Shown here piece after piece: positions 52,366 to 61,463 of a DNA stretch of 64,000 nucleotides (position 1 is the first letter of the stretch; each line of letters begins with the position of its first letter). Below the pieces are notes generated by a model. That model was not told where the DNA came from, ran no database searches, and saw only the letters and a list, made by a program, of their open reading frames with translations. A program made the translations under genes and the position numbers. Location: assembly GCA_963809875.1 (NCBI GenBank), contig CAWELC010000005.1:310001-374000 (forward strand). Reading direction: 5' to 3'. The stretch is from JAFGAS01 sp963809875. Its GTDB lineage: Bacteria > Desulfobacterota > Zymogenia > Zymogenales > Zymogenaceae.

Positions 52366-54969
52366 ATGAAACTCCATCCCTACTATCGACGCTTCGCCCT
52401 GTTTGTCACCGAATACCCGAAGAGCGTTATCGTCGTCATAACGGTCATCACCGCACTCTTTGGGATCGCCGCCCTCAACATCAAGATCGATCCCGATCCC
52501 TGGAAGATGATCCCCTCGAAAGATCCCGCGGTCGTCTACTGGAACGAGGTGGAGGAGCTCTTCGGCAAGTCGGACGCCGCGATCGTGGCCGTCGTCGCTC
52601 CCGATACGATCTATAATCCCCGGTCGCTGGCAAAAGTGGACGAGCTGACCCGGCGCCTGGAGGAGATCAACCTGACGACCCCGGAGGATCAGAAGCGCCT
52701 GGAGCGGATCATCGGCAGGACACAGGGCGAGGTAAGAGACCTGCTCGTCGCGGCGTCCAAAGACGGCCTGACCAGGAGCGATATCGGTCCCCTCTCGGAG
52801 GCGGTGCGGCTGCTGACCGAAAGGGGAGCGGACGCCCAGGCTATCGCGGACCTTGAAGATATTGGGATCGCGCTGGATCCTCTCGAGGACGTCATGGGGC
52901 TTTCGACCGTCGAGAATATCGAGAACACCGACGGGATACTGAGCACGGGCCCCGTGATGGAAACGGTGCCGACGACCGACGAGGCCTGCGGACTGGTACG
53001 CGAAAAGGTGCGTGCGAACAGCATGCTTTCCGGCAAGATCGTCTCGAAAGACGAGACGGCGACCATCGTGTTTGCCGACATCACCTACGAGGGGCATGAG
53101 TCGCGAACGATCGCCCTCTATGACGAGATCAAAAGAATCACCAACGAGCTCGGGGGGCCGGAGGTCTACTACGTCTCGGGGACCCCGATGATCATGAGCC
53201 GCGATTCACAATATATGAAACAGGACATGGGATTCCTGATCCCGCTGGTCATCCTGGTGATCATGGGAAGCCTGTTCCTGGTCTTTCGAAATGTCAAGGG
53301 AATGATCCAGCCGCTGCTGGTGGTGCTGATCAGCGTGGTCTGGACGATGGGCCTGATGGTGCTTGCCAAGGTCCCGATATCCATCGTCTCCAGCGCCCTT
53401 CCCGTTATCCTCGTGGCGATGGGATGCGCCTACGGAATCCATATTACGACGCAATTCTACGGGCGAATCTCGCAGGGGGCGGAAAAAAGGCAGGCGATCG
53501 TCGATACGATGGAGGAGATCACGTCGCCGGTCATCATGACGGCCGTGACGTCCATGGTCGGCTACGGGTCGCTGGTGACGTCCAATCTCTCGCCGATCCG
53601 GGAATTCGGACTGTTCACGACGTTCGGGATCTTTGTGGCCGTGCTTGCCTCGCTTACCCTGATTCCCGCAGTCATCATGCTGTTTCGAACTCCGGTCAGA
53701 CTGTCTGTGGCCGTGGACCGCAGCTCCGACAATTCTCCGATCGTCAGGTTTATCGATTCGATCGGGAAGGTCGTCGTGAAGAAAAAATTCCTGGTTTTTG
53801 CGGCCCTCGTCCCGGCCTTCATCTTCGTCATCGTCATGACCACGCAGGTCACCGTCGGCTACGGTTTTATTAAGGACTTCAAGAATAAGAGCGAAATCCG
53901 CGTGAGCGACGGGAAGATCAACGAAAAATTCCCCGGCACCATCACCTTTAACGTCATTATTGACTCCGGCAGGCCTGACGGCGCCAAAGACCCCGCGTTT
54001 CTGAAGAAAGTCAAGTCCCTCTGCGACGACCTCGAGTCGGATCCCTCCGTCGGGGGGAGCACGTCGATGGTCGATTTTGTCTCCCGGATGAATTACATCA
54101 TGCACGACAACGACCCCTCTTACCTTCGGCTTCCGGATACGGTCGAGACCGTAAGAGTCCCGGGAGGCGGTGATTCCCCCGGTCCCGCTACCGGGGAGAG
54201 GGTCAACGGCTCCGATCTGGTGGCCCAATACATCCTTCTGTACGAAAACTCCGGGGGACGAGACATCGACAAGGTAGTCGACTTCGACTATCGGAAGGTC
54301 AACGTGGTGATCTTCCTGAAGTCCTCTTATTCCGGGGATATCGCAAACGTCGAAAAACGGGCGATGGATTTTATAGACGCGCACTTTACTGACGGGGAAT
54401 CGGCGCACACCACCGGAGCGGGAGACCTGATCGTCGTAGTCTCCCACTATATTATACAAAGCCAGCTCGTCAACCTGGCGACTTCGCTTTTGACGGTCCT
54501 TATCATGTTGATGGTGGTGTTCAGATCGATAAAGGCCGGGTTGTTCGCAATCCTCCCTATTGTTTTCACCATCTTCACCAATTTCGCTCTCATGCGGATA
54601 ACCGGGACAAACCTGGATGTAGCCACGGCCATGATCGCCTCGATGGGGCTCGGGGACTGGATCGACTTTTCGATTTACTTCATTTCCATTTACCAATTGG
54701 AGATCGCCCGGGAAAAGGACCGGGACGCTGCGCTGATAAGCACGCTGCACAATACGGGACGCCCGATCTTCTTCAACGCGGTTTCGGTGGCGGCGGGCTT
54801 CGTCGTGCTGATGCTGTCCAATTTCAAACCGATCATGAACATCGGGTGGCTCGTGGCGGCCACGATGATCGTGAGCGCGTTTGCGACGTTTATCATCCTG
54901 CCGATGGTGATATCCCGGTTCGGATTGTACGACAGACCGGGGCGCCGGATTACCGGACACGAAAAGTAG
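52366..54969 (+). CDS. RND superfamily / MMPL-type exporter
   Basis: This 867-residue inner-membrane protein has the duplicated RND layout of six plus six helices and two periplasmic loops. The N-terminal helix is at about 17-37 (SVIVVITVITALFGIAAL). First-half helices cluster at about 285-445 (IPLVILVIMGSLFLVF, VILVAMGCAYGIH, MTAVTSMVGYGSLV). The second half starts at about 475 (KKKFLVFAALVPAFIFVIVM), with helices at about 700-860. It belongs with MMPL/HpnN-like lipid or hopanoid exporters rather than tripartite drug pumps, since no membrane-fusion or outer-membrane partner is adjacent. Substrate unknown. A palindrome in its promoter suggests control by a TetR-like repressor encoded elsewhere. 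Confidence 0.85.
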   Translation: MKLHPYYRRFALFVTEYPKSVIVVITVITALFGIAALNIKIDPDPWKMIPSKDPAVVYWNEVEELFGKSDAAIVAVVAPDTIYNPRSLAKVDELTRRLEEINLTTPEDQKRLERIIGRTQGEVRDLLVAASKDGLTRSDIGPLSEAVRLLTERGADAQAIADLEDIGIALDPLEDVMGLSTVENIENTDGILSTGPVMETVPTTDEACGLVREKVRANSMLSGKIVSKDETATIVFADITYEGHESRTIALYDEIKRITNELGGPEVYYVSGTPMIMSRDSQYMKQDMGFLIPLVILVIMGSLFLVFRNVKGMIQPLLVVLISVVWTMGLMVLAKVPISIVSSALPVILVAMGCAYGIHITTQFYGRISQGAEKRQAIVDTMEEITSPVIMTAVTSMVGYGSLVTSNLSPIREFGLFTTFGIFVAVLASLTLIPAVIMLFRTPVRLSVAVDRSSDNSPIVRFIDSIGKVVVKKKFLVFAALVPAFIFVIVMTTQVTVGYGFIKDFKNKSEIRVSDGKINEKFPGTITFNVIIDSGRPDGAKDPAFLKKVKSLCDDLESDPSVGGSTSMVDFVSRMNYIMHDNDPSYLRLPDTVETVRVPGGGDSPGPATGERVNGSDLVAQYILLYENSGGRDIDKVVDFDYRKVNVVIFLKSSYSGDIANVEKRAMDFIDAHFTDGESAHTTGAGDLIVVVSHYIIQSQLVNLATSLLTVLIMLMVVFRSIKAGLFAILPIVFTIFTNFALMRITGTNLDVATAMIASMGLGDWIDFSIYFISIYQLEIAREKDRDAALISTLHNTGRPIFFNAVSVAAGFVVLMLSNFKPIMNIGWLVAATMIVSAFATFIILPMVISRFGLYDRPGRRITGHEK

Positions 54970-55028
54970 ACGTCGACGCGCCGCCCGGACCCGGTCCGAA
55001 CATACTCGTGCGGGAAGGCCGGCCCAAT

Positions 55029-55112
55029 CGGCCGATACCCCCACCCCGGAAGTCGGTCCCGGGATTTCACGGTCTCCCTTTGGCCGGCCAGGCACGACGG
55101 CCGATACCCCCA
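55029..55112. repeat. 15-bp direct repeat in a non-coding gap
   Basis: CGGCCGATACCCCCA occurs at 55029-55043 and again at 55098-55112 (period 69 bp). The 248-bp gap between the exporter and xerC (54970-55217) is GC-rich and holds no recognisable gene. The second copy runs into CAAGGGGG, giving a small C5/G5 hairpin. Confidence 0.5.
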
Positions 55113-55217
55113 AGGGGGCCCGTTCAAAAACAGGTGGAACGCCGGAGGTTGTCCGGCGTCAATGCAGCCGATATTTTCATTGATTATCTACGGAAACTAT
55201 GATACTCTAACTTTTTA

Positions 55218-56150
55218 ATGAGTCAGGAAAACGTCATAGACCTCTTCTCCCGTTACCTCACCTACGAGCGGGGGGCGTCCGCCCATACCATCAAGAGCTA
55301 TTTGACCGATCTCGCCGAGTATGCGGCGTTCCTTGAGGCCACTCAGACCGGCGGCGGTATCGGTCCGGGGGAGGCGTCCCATCACGATATCCGCGCATGG
55401 CTCGGCACGCTGGTGGGCAAAAGGGAAAAGAGCTCGGTGGCGCGAAAGCTCTCCACGCTCAGGACGTTTTACCGCTTCCTGGTCAGGAAGGGCTACCGCG
55501 ACGATAACCCGGCGGCCCTCGTGTCCTATCCACGACTTCCCGAGCGGCTGACGGCCTATCTCACGGTGGACGACGTATTCTGTCTCCTGTCGCTGCCGGA
55601 TCGGACGACCGCCCCGGGTAAGCGGGACGCGGCCATCCTGGAGCTCCTCTATTCCACCGGGATCAGGGTGGGCGAGATGACGGCTCTGGACGGCGCGGAT
55701 ATAGATTGGGACGAGTCGGTGCTGCGCGTCATGGGCAAGGGGAAAAAGGAGCGGATCGTTCCGATTGGAGAGCCCGCCCTGCTGAGCCTGAGGGACTATT
55801 CGGCGGCGCGGACCCCCGTCGGCTGGGGCGTCAAGGAATCGGCGATCGACCCGGGCGCGCTCTTCCTTAACCGGCGGGGAAGCCGGCTCACCGACCGGAG
55901 CGTGAACCGGATTATCAAGAAATATATCCTGATGGGGGCGCTCACGCTGAACGTCAGCGCCCATAAGCTGCGGCATGCTTTCGCAACCCACCTGTTGGAG
56001 ATGGGGGCCGACCTCAGGGACATACAGGAAATGCTGGGGCACGAGACCATATCCACTACCCAGCGATATACCCACGTCACCATCGATACCCTGATGGAGA
56101 TTTATGACCGTGCACACCCGCGGTCGGGGAGAAAGAGGGACACATTATGA
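55218..56150 (+). CDS. xerC: Tyrosine recombinase XerC
   Basis: This site-specific recombinase resolves chromosome dimers at dif sites. The N-terminal SAM-like core-binding domain covers about residues 1-90. The catalytic domain has Arg 150 (STGIRVGEM), Lys in the beta-hairpin (MGKGKKERIVP), HKLRH (His 249, Arg 252), the GHETISTTQRYTH block and the nucleophile Tyr 284. At 310 residues it is of normal size. It overlaps hslV as ATGA; the xerC-hslV-hslU arrangement also occurs in Firmicutes (codV-clpQ-clpY) and others, so a housekeeping role is much more likely than a mobile-element integrase. Confidence 0.9.
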   Translation: MSQENVIDLFSRYLTYERGASAHTIKSYLTDLAEYAAFLEATQTGGGIGPGEASHHDIRAWLGTLVGKREKSSVARKLSTLRTFYRFLVRKGYRDDNPAALVSYPRLPERLTAYLTVDDVFCLLSLPDRTTAPGKRDAAILELLYSTGIRVGEMTALDGADIDWDESVLRVMGKGKKERIVPIGEPALLSLRDYSAARTPVGWGVKESAIDPGALFLNRRGSRLTDRSVNRIIKKYILMGALTLNVSAHKLRHAFATHLLEMGADLRDIQEMLGHETISTTQRYTHVTIDTLMEIYDRAHPRSGRKRDTL

Positions 56151-56680
56151 TACACGTGCGTTCGACAACGGTCCTGGCCGTAAGAAGAGACGGAAAGGTC
56201 GCCATGGCCGGCGACGGCCAGGTGAGCATGGGGGAGACGGTCGTCAAGCAGGGGGCCAAGAAGATCCGGCGGCTCTACAACGGTAAGATCCTGGCAGGTT
56301 TTGCCGGCGCCACCGCGGACGCCTTTACCCTTTTCGAGCGATTCGAGACGAAGCTCGAGCAATACGGCGGTAACCTCATGCGCAGCGCCGTGGAGCTGAC
56401 TAAAGAGTGGCGGACCGACAAATACCTCAGACGCCTGGAGGCGCTTCTCCTGGTGGCCGACGATACGGCCATGCTGGTTATCTCCGGGGGCGGGGACGTG
56501 CTGGAACCGGACGATGAGGTCATCGCCATCGGTTCCGGCGGGGGCTATGCCCAGGCGGCGGCCCGGGCGCTGATCCACCATACGACGCTTTCGGCGAGGG
56601 AGATCGCCGAAGAGAGCCTGAAGATAGCCGCAGGGATCTGTGTCTATACCAACGACAGGATTACGGTGGAAGTCCTGTAG
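56147..56680 (+). CDS. hslV: ATP-dependent protease subunit HslV (ClpQ)
   Basis: This N-terminal-nucleophile threonine protease forms the core of the HslVU complex. The mature N-terminus should be the TT pair at residues 7-8 (MIHVRS/TTVLAVRRDGK), exposed by removal of six residues. KVAMAGDGQVSMG, LAGFAGATADAF and IGSGGGYAQAAARAL are family blocks. It is 177 residues. Its start overlaps the xerC stop; hslU follows after 116 bp. Confidence 0.96.
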   Translation: MIHVRSTTVLAVRRDGKVAMAGDGQVSMGETVVKQGAKKIRRLYNGKILAGFAGATADAFTLFERFETKLEQYGGNLMRSAVELTKEWRTDKYLRRLEALLLVADDTAMLVISGGGDVLEPDDEVIAIGSGGGYAQAAARALIHHTTLSAREIAEESLKIAAGICVYTNDRITVEVL

Positions 56681-56796
56681 ATCGATCGGAAACGAGCTCA
56701 TAACGGGCGGCCGGCAGGCCCCCGAAATAACTCACTACGGGACGCAACCGGACGCGTCCCATTTTCACGAACTTCACGAAACGGGAGGGTTACCTC

Positions 56797-58176
56797 ATGC
56801 AGACCTTTACGCCCCGGGAGATCGTCTCGGAGCTGGACAGATATATCGTCGGCCAGGAAAAGGCAAAACGTGCCGTGGCCATCGCGCTCAGGAACCGCTG
56901 GAGAAGGATGCGGGTGCCTGAGGACCTCCGGGACGAGATCGCCCCGAAGAACATCATCATGATAGGGCCCACCGGCGTCGGGAAGACCGAGATCGCGCGG
57001 AGGCTCGCCAAGCTGGCGCAGGCCCCGTTTCTGAAGGTGGAGGCCAGCAAGTTCACCGAGGTCGGCTACGTCGGCAGGGACGTGGAGTCGATGATCCGCG
57101 ACCTGATGGAGCTTGCCGTCAGTATGGTCAAGGAAGAGGAAGTCGGCAAGGTCCAGGTCAAGGCCCAGGAGCTGGCCGAGGAGCGGATTCTCGATATCCT
57201 GCTTCCGCGGGGCAAGACCGCCGCGGCATCGACGGACACTCCGGACGGCGACCGCGAAGCCGCCGAGACGACGGCCGTCGCCGAGGCGGAGTCTCAGAAG
57301 AACACCCGGGAAAAGCTCAAGAAGCTCCTTCGCGAGGGAAAGCTCAACGATCGGCTGGTGGAGCTCGAGACCAGGGAAAAAAATATCCCGATGGTGGAGA
57401 TATTCTCGGGCTCCGGCATGGAAGAGATGGACATCAACATCAAGGACATGTTCGGGAACCTCTTCCCCAAGCGTACGAAACGCAAAAAGGTCAAGGTCTC
57501 CGAGGCCCTCACGATCCTTGCGCAGGAGGAGGCCCAGCGTCTCGTGGACATGGACAAGGTCGTTACCATGGCCGTGGAGCGGGTGGAGGTATCGGGGATC
57601 ATCTTTATCGACGAGATCGACAAGATCGCCGGCCGTGAGACATCCCACGGGCCGGACGTCTCGCGGGAAGGCGTTCAGCGCGACATCCTTCCCATCGTCG
57701 AGGGGTCGAGCGTCAACACGAAGTACGGCATCGTCAGGACCGACCATATCCTGTTTATCGCCGCAGGCGCGTTCCACGTTTCCAAACCCTCCGATCTGAT
57801 CCCCGAGCTCCAGGGGAGATTTCCGCTCAGGGTCGAGCTGGAGCCGCTGAATAAGGACCACTTCGTGAGAATCCTCACCGAACCCAAGAACGCCCTCATC
57901 ACCCAGTACCGGGCGCTCATGAAAACGGAGTCGATCGATCTGGATTTCACCGACGATGCGATCCACGAGATCGCCGAGATGGCCGCCGTCGTCAACAGTC
58001 GGAGCGAGAACATCGGCGCCCGGCGGCTCCATACGATCATGGAACGGCTGCTGGACGAATTATCGTTCACCGCCCCGGAGCTGACGAAAAAAGCCATCTC
58101 CATCGACCGGGCCTATGTTCAGGAGCGCCTCAAGGATATCATCGAGGATCAGGACCTGAGCCGGTTCATCCTATAA
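56797..58176 (+). CDS. hslU: HslU ATPase (ClpY)
   Basis: This AAA+ unfoldase feeds HslV. It has the opening FTPREIVSELDRYIVGQEKA, Walker A GPTGVGKT (57-64), the GYVGRD pore loop (about 90), an I-domain at about 110-235, Walker B IFIDEID (Asp 272, Glu 273), the sensor region and the C-terminus ending DLSRFIL, which docks on HslV. It is 459 residues, normal length. The I-domain is rich in Ala/Glu and shows a low-complexity patch (TAAASTDTPDGDREAAETTA). Confidence 0.97.
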   Translation: MQTFTPREIVSELDRYIVGQEKAKRAVAIALRNRWRRMRVPEDLRDEIAPKNIIMIGPTGVGKTEIARRLAKLAQAPFLKVEASKFTEVGYVGRDVESMIRDLMELAVSMVKEEEVGKVQVKAQELAEERILDILLPRGKTAAASTDTPDGDREAAETTAVAEAESQKNTREKLKKLLREGKLNDRLVELETREKNIPMVEIFSGSGMEEMDINIKDMFGNLFPKRTKRKKVKVSEALTILAQEEAQRLVDMDKVVTMAVERVEVSGIIFIDEIDKIAGRETSHGPDVSREGVQRDILPIVEGSSVNTKYGIVRTDHILFIAAGAFHVSKPSDLIPELQGRFPLRVELEPLNKDHFVRILTEPKNALITQYRALMKTESIDLDFTDDAIHEIAEMAAVVNSRSENIGARRLHTIMERLLDELSFTAPELTKKAISIDRAYVQERLKDIIEDQDLSRFIL

Positions 58177-58303
58177 AACAGGAAGGCCGTCACCGGAGCA
58201 GCGGGGGCCGAACCCTGGGGGTTTTTGGGGATGCCGGGTGACTTTTGGGGTCCGTCCCCGGCCCGCTCTCCGGTTAGCCGGATGCTTCCTTTAAATACGT
58301 GAA

Positions 58304-59188
58304 ATGGTAGAAAAAGCACAGCAGCGAGCGCAGGTCCTCCTCGAGGCCCTGCCCTATATCAAGCAGTTCTCCGGCAAGACCATCGTCGTCAAGTTCGGCG
58401 GCCACGCCATGGTCGACGAGGCGCTGAAGCGAAATTTCGCCCTGGACATGATCCTGATGAAGTATATCGGGATCAACCCGGTCGTGGTGCACGGCGGAGG
58501 GCCCCAGATCGGCGACCTTCTGGGACGGCTCGGCAAAGAGTCGACGTTCGTCGGAGGGATGCGCGTCACCGACAAGGAAACGATGGACGTGGTGGAGATG
58601 GTCCTCGTGGGCCAGGTAAACCAGGAGATCGTCGGCCTGATCAACGGTCTGGGGGGGGCCGCCGTCGGGCTCTCGGGGCGCGACGGAAACCTGATCGTCG
58701 GCAGAAAGATGGTCCACACCCGGAAGAACGAAGCGAACGGCGCCCCCGAGATCATCGACCTGGGGCGGGTCGGCGAGGTGACGAAGGTCAACGCCGACGT
58801 GCTGGCGATCCTGGATCGGGAAAACTTCATCCCCGTGATCGCGCCGGTGGGGGTGGGAGAGGGGGGAGAGGTCCTCAATATCAACGCCGACCTCGTGGCC
58901 GGGGCGCTGGCGGGGGAGCTGGCGGCCGAAAAGCTGATCCTGCTGACCGACGTGCCGGGGGTCATGAAGGACGGCAAGCTCATCGGCACATTGACGGTCA
59001 AAGATGCCCGGGAGCTTATCGACGGGGGAAGCGTATCCGGCGGCATGATCCCCAAGATCGACTGCGCGCTGGCGGCCCTGGCCAAAGGCGTGGCCAAGGC
59101 GCACATCGTCGACGGGAGGCTTTCCCATTCGGTGCTGCTTGAGATATTCACCGACAGCGGCGTAGGCACCCAGATCGTCAGGGGATAG
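58304..59188 (+). CDS. argB: Acetylglutamate kinase
   Basis: This enzyme phosphorylates N-acetylglutamate, the second step of arginine synthesis. Markers are TIVVKFGGHAMVD (about 27), VVHGGGPQIGDLLGRLG (about 63), the substrate segment GGMRVTDKETMDVVEMVL and KLILLTDVPGVM. A C-terminal Arg/Gly-rich end (SGVGTQIVRG) is also present. An N-terminal helix of about 20 residues (AQQRAQVLLEALPYIKQF) is present, as in the arginine-inhibited hexameric enzymes, which suggests feedback control. It is 294 residues and opens the arg cluster. Confidence 0.96.
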   Translation: MVEKAQQRAQVLLEALPYIKQFSGKTIVVKFGGHAMVDEALKRNFALDMILMKYIGINPVVVHGGGPQIGDLLGRLGKESTFVGGMRVTDKETMDVVEMVLVGQVNQEIVGLINGLGGAAVGLSGRDGNLIVGRKMVHTRKNEANGAPEIIDLGRVGEVTKVNADVLAILDRENFIPVIAPVGVGEGGEVLNINADLVAGALAGELAAEKLILLTDVPGVMKDGKLIGTLTVKDARELIDGGSVSGGMIPKIDCALAALAKGVAKAHIVDGRLSHSVLLEIFTDSGVGTQIVRG

Positions 59189-59333
59189 ATGTTTTCCCCG
59201 ACGCGGGCGGGGGCCGACGGAGACACGAGCAACGGGAGTCGCGAGGAAGGAGATCGCGCTTTCCGAAACTCGATACCGGCAACCCCGTCTTGACCGCGCC
59301 TCCCCCAAACAGAAGGACAAGATACCACGCGCC

Positions 59334-60533
59334 ATGGGAACGACCAACGACTACACCCACCTGATGAATACCTACGCCCCTGCCCAACTGGAGCTGATCA
59401 GGGGAGAGGGGGCGTACGTATGGGACGCCTCGGGACAGAAATTTCTCGATTTTGCCGCGGGGATCGCGGTGGTAAACCTCGGCCACTGTCCGCCGAAGGT
59501 TATCGCCGCGATAGAAAAGCAGGCCCGAACCCTCATCCACGTCTCAAACCTCTATCGTATTCCCGGGCAGGCCGAGCTCTCCCGCCTCCTGTGCGAGCAC
59601 TCGTTTGCCGAGAAGGTCTTCTTCTGCAACTCGGGCGCCGAGGCCAATGAGGCGGCCATCAAGCTGGCCCGCAGGCACGGCATCCAGAAGAAGGGGCCCG
59701 ATTGTTATCGGATCGTCTCTTTCGAGGGCTCCTTCCACGGCCGCACCTTCGGCGCCATGACCGCCACGGGCCAGGCCAGGATTCACGACGGTTTCGGCCC
59801 CCTGGTGCCGGGATTTTCATATGTCCCCTACGGCGATTTGAATGCTGCCGAAAAGGCGGTCGACGAGCGCACCTGCGCGGTCATCGTGGAGCCGATCCAG
59901 GGGGAAAGCGGCGTCGAAATCCCTCCCCCCGATTTCCTCCCGGGCCTCCGGGAGATCTGTGACCGGGCAGGGTGCCTCCTCATATTCGACGAGATCCAGA
60001 CCGGAATGGGCCGCTGCGGGACGCTGTTCGCATACGAGGGGACAGGCGTCGTGCCGGACGTCATGACGCTTGCCAAGGGCCTGGCGTCCGGGCTGCCGAT
60101 GGGGGCGGCGCTTTCCGGCCCGAGCTGCGCCGACGTATTGACCCCGGGTTCCCACGCTTCCACCTTCGGGGGCAACCCCCTTGCCGTCGCGGCCGCCACG
60201 GCCACGCTGCGCGCCACCATCGAGGACGGCGTATGCGAGAATTGTCGGGAGGCGGGCAGCTATTTTATGGAAAAACTTGAAACACTTTCAAGAAAATATG
60301 ATAGTATCCGTGAGGTGCGGGGGCGGGGGCTGATGGTGGGCGTGGAGGTTGCCGGAGACGGCAGGAAGATCCTCGAGCAGATGAGAGACAGACACGTCCT
60401 CATCAACCTCACCGCCGAGCGGGTCCTGCGCTTTCTGCCGCCGCTTATCATCGGCCGTCCGCACGTGGACGAGGTGATCACCGCCCTGTCGGACGTATTG
60501 GCCCGCAGCGCGAGGAGGAACAGAGATGAATAA
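59334..60533 (+). CDS. argD: Acetylornithine aminotransferase
   Basis: This PLP enzyme converts N-acetylglutamate semialdehyde to N-acetylornithine. It shows FCNSGAEANEAAIKLAR, SFHGRTFGAMTATGQ, LIFDEIQTGMGRCGTLFAYE and the PLP Lys 248 in TLAKGLASGLPMGA. At 399 residues it is of normal length. The 8-bp overlap with argF implies co-translation. The family also acts on succinyl-DAP, so it could serve lysine or DAP synthesis too. Confidence 0.94.
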   Translation: MGTTNDYTHLMNTYAPAQLELIRGEGAYVWDASGQKFLDFAAGIAVVNLGHCPPKVIAAIEKQARTLIHVSNLYRIPGQAELSRLLCEHSFAEKVFFCNSGAEANEAAIKLARRHGIQKKGPDCYRIVSFEGSFHGRTFGAMTATGQARIHDGFGPLVPGFSYVPYGDLNAAEKAVDERTCAVIVEPIQGESGVEIPPPDFLPGLREICDRAGCLLIFDEIQTGMGRCGTLFAYEGTGVVPDVMTLAKGLASGLPMGAALSGPSCADVLTPGSHASTFGGNPLAVAAATATLRATIEDGVCENCREAGSYFMEKLETLSRKYDSIREVRGRGLMVGVEVAGDGRKILEQMRDRHVLINLTAERVLRFLPPLIIGRPHVDEVITALSDVLARSARRNRDE

Positions 60534-61463
60534 GGACTTCCTGAGAATATCTAACCTGACGGCCGACGAGGGGTGGGAGATCATCGAGCGGGCCAAGGAC
60601 ATCAAGACCCGCCACCTCAACGGGATTTCCTACACGCCGATGAAGGGCCGGACCCTGGCGATGATCTTCGAGAAGCCCTCCACCCGTACGCGGGTCTCGT
60701 TCGAGGTGGGGATCTATCAGCTCGGCGGGATCGGGCTCTACCTCTCGGCCAACGACCTTCAGCTCTCCCGGGGCGAGACGGTGGCCGACACGGCCCGGAC
60801 GCTCTCGGGTTACGTCGATATGATCATGATCAGGGCCTTTTCACAGGCGATGGTAGAAGAACTGGCCCATTTCGCAACGATCCCCGTGATCAACGGGCTG
60901 ACGGACCTGCTCCATCCCTGCCAGGTGATGAGCGACGTCTATACCGTGGCCGAGGGGAGGGGGGGAGCCTCGAAGACCTCACCGTCGTTTACATCGGGGA
61001 CGGTAACAACCTGGCCAACTCATGGATAAACGCCGCGGCGCTCTTCGGCTTCAGCCTCAGGCTGGCCTGCCCCAAAGAGCTGATGGCGGATCAGGAAATA
61101 TTCAACGCGGGAAAGTCGAAGCTCGGCGACAGGCTTTCGGTCGTCCATGACCCGTTTTCCGCGGTGGAGGGCGCCGAAATCATATACACCGATACCTGGG
61201 TGAGCATGGGCCAGGATGCGGAGCGAAAGAGAAAGCTCGAGCTCCTGAAGGGGTACCAGATCAACGATGAGCTGCTCAGCGCGGCGCCGGCGGGCGTACG
61301 GGTGATGCACTGCCTGCCCGCCCATCGGGGGGAGGAGATCACCGACGCCGTCATGGACGGGAAGAACTCCGTGGTATTCCTGCAGGCGCACAACCGGCTT
61401 CATGTTCAAAAAGCGATAATGGATATCTTGAGCGAAAGGATGGAAAAAGCCGTTGAAAGGTAA
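60526..61463 (+). CDS. argF: Ornithine carbamoyltransferase, one frameshift
   Basis: This enzyme makes citrulline from ornithine and carbamoyl phosphate. The carbamoyl-phosphate motif STRTR lies at residues 52-56 in FEKPSTRTRVSFEVG, with LHPCQ in the next conserved block. At about 60960, in a G-rich run, the frame breaks. It resumes as EDLTVVYIGDGNNLANSWIN, followed by HCLPAHRGEEITD near the end. One missing base in a homopolymer explains this. The total is about 312 residues, normal. The stop overlaps argG. Confidence 0.94.

Noticed and set aside
53206..55113. 635-codon minus-strand frame under the exporter
   Set aside because: It is antisense to a clear 12-helix transporter. The translation is Arg/Asp/His-rich without motifs.
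55218..56150. Tyrosine recombinase as integrase of a mobile element
   Set aside because: It overlaps hslV in the housekeeping xerC-hslV-hslU order, with no attachment repeats, tRNA or phage genes nearby.
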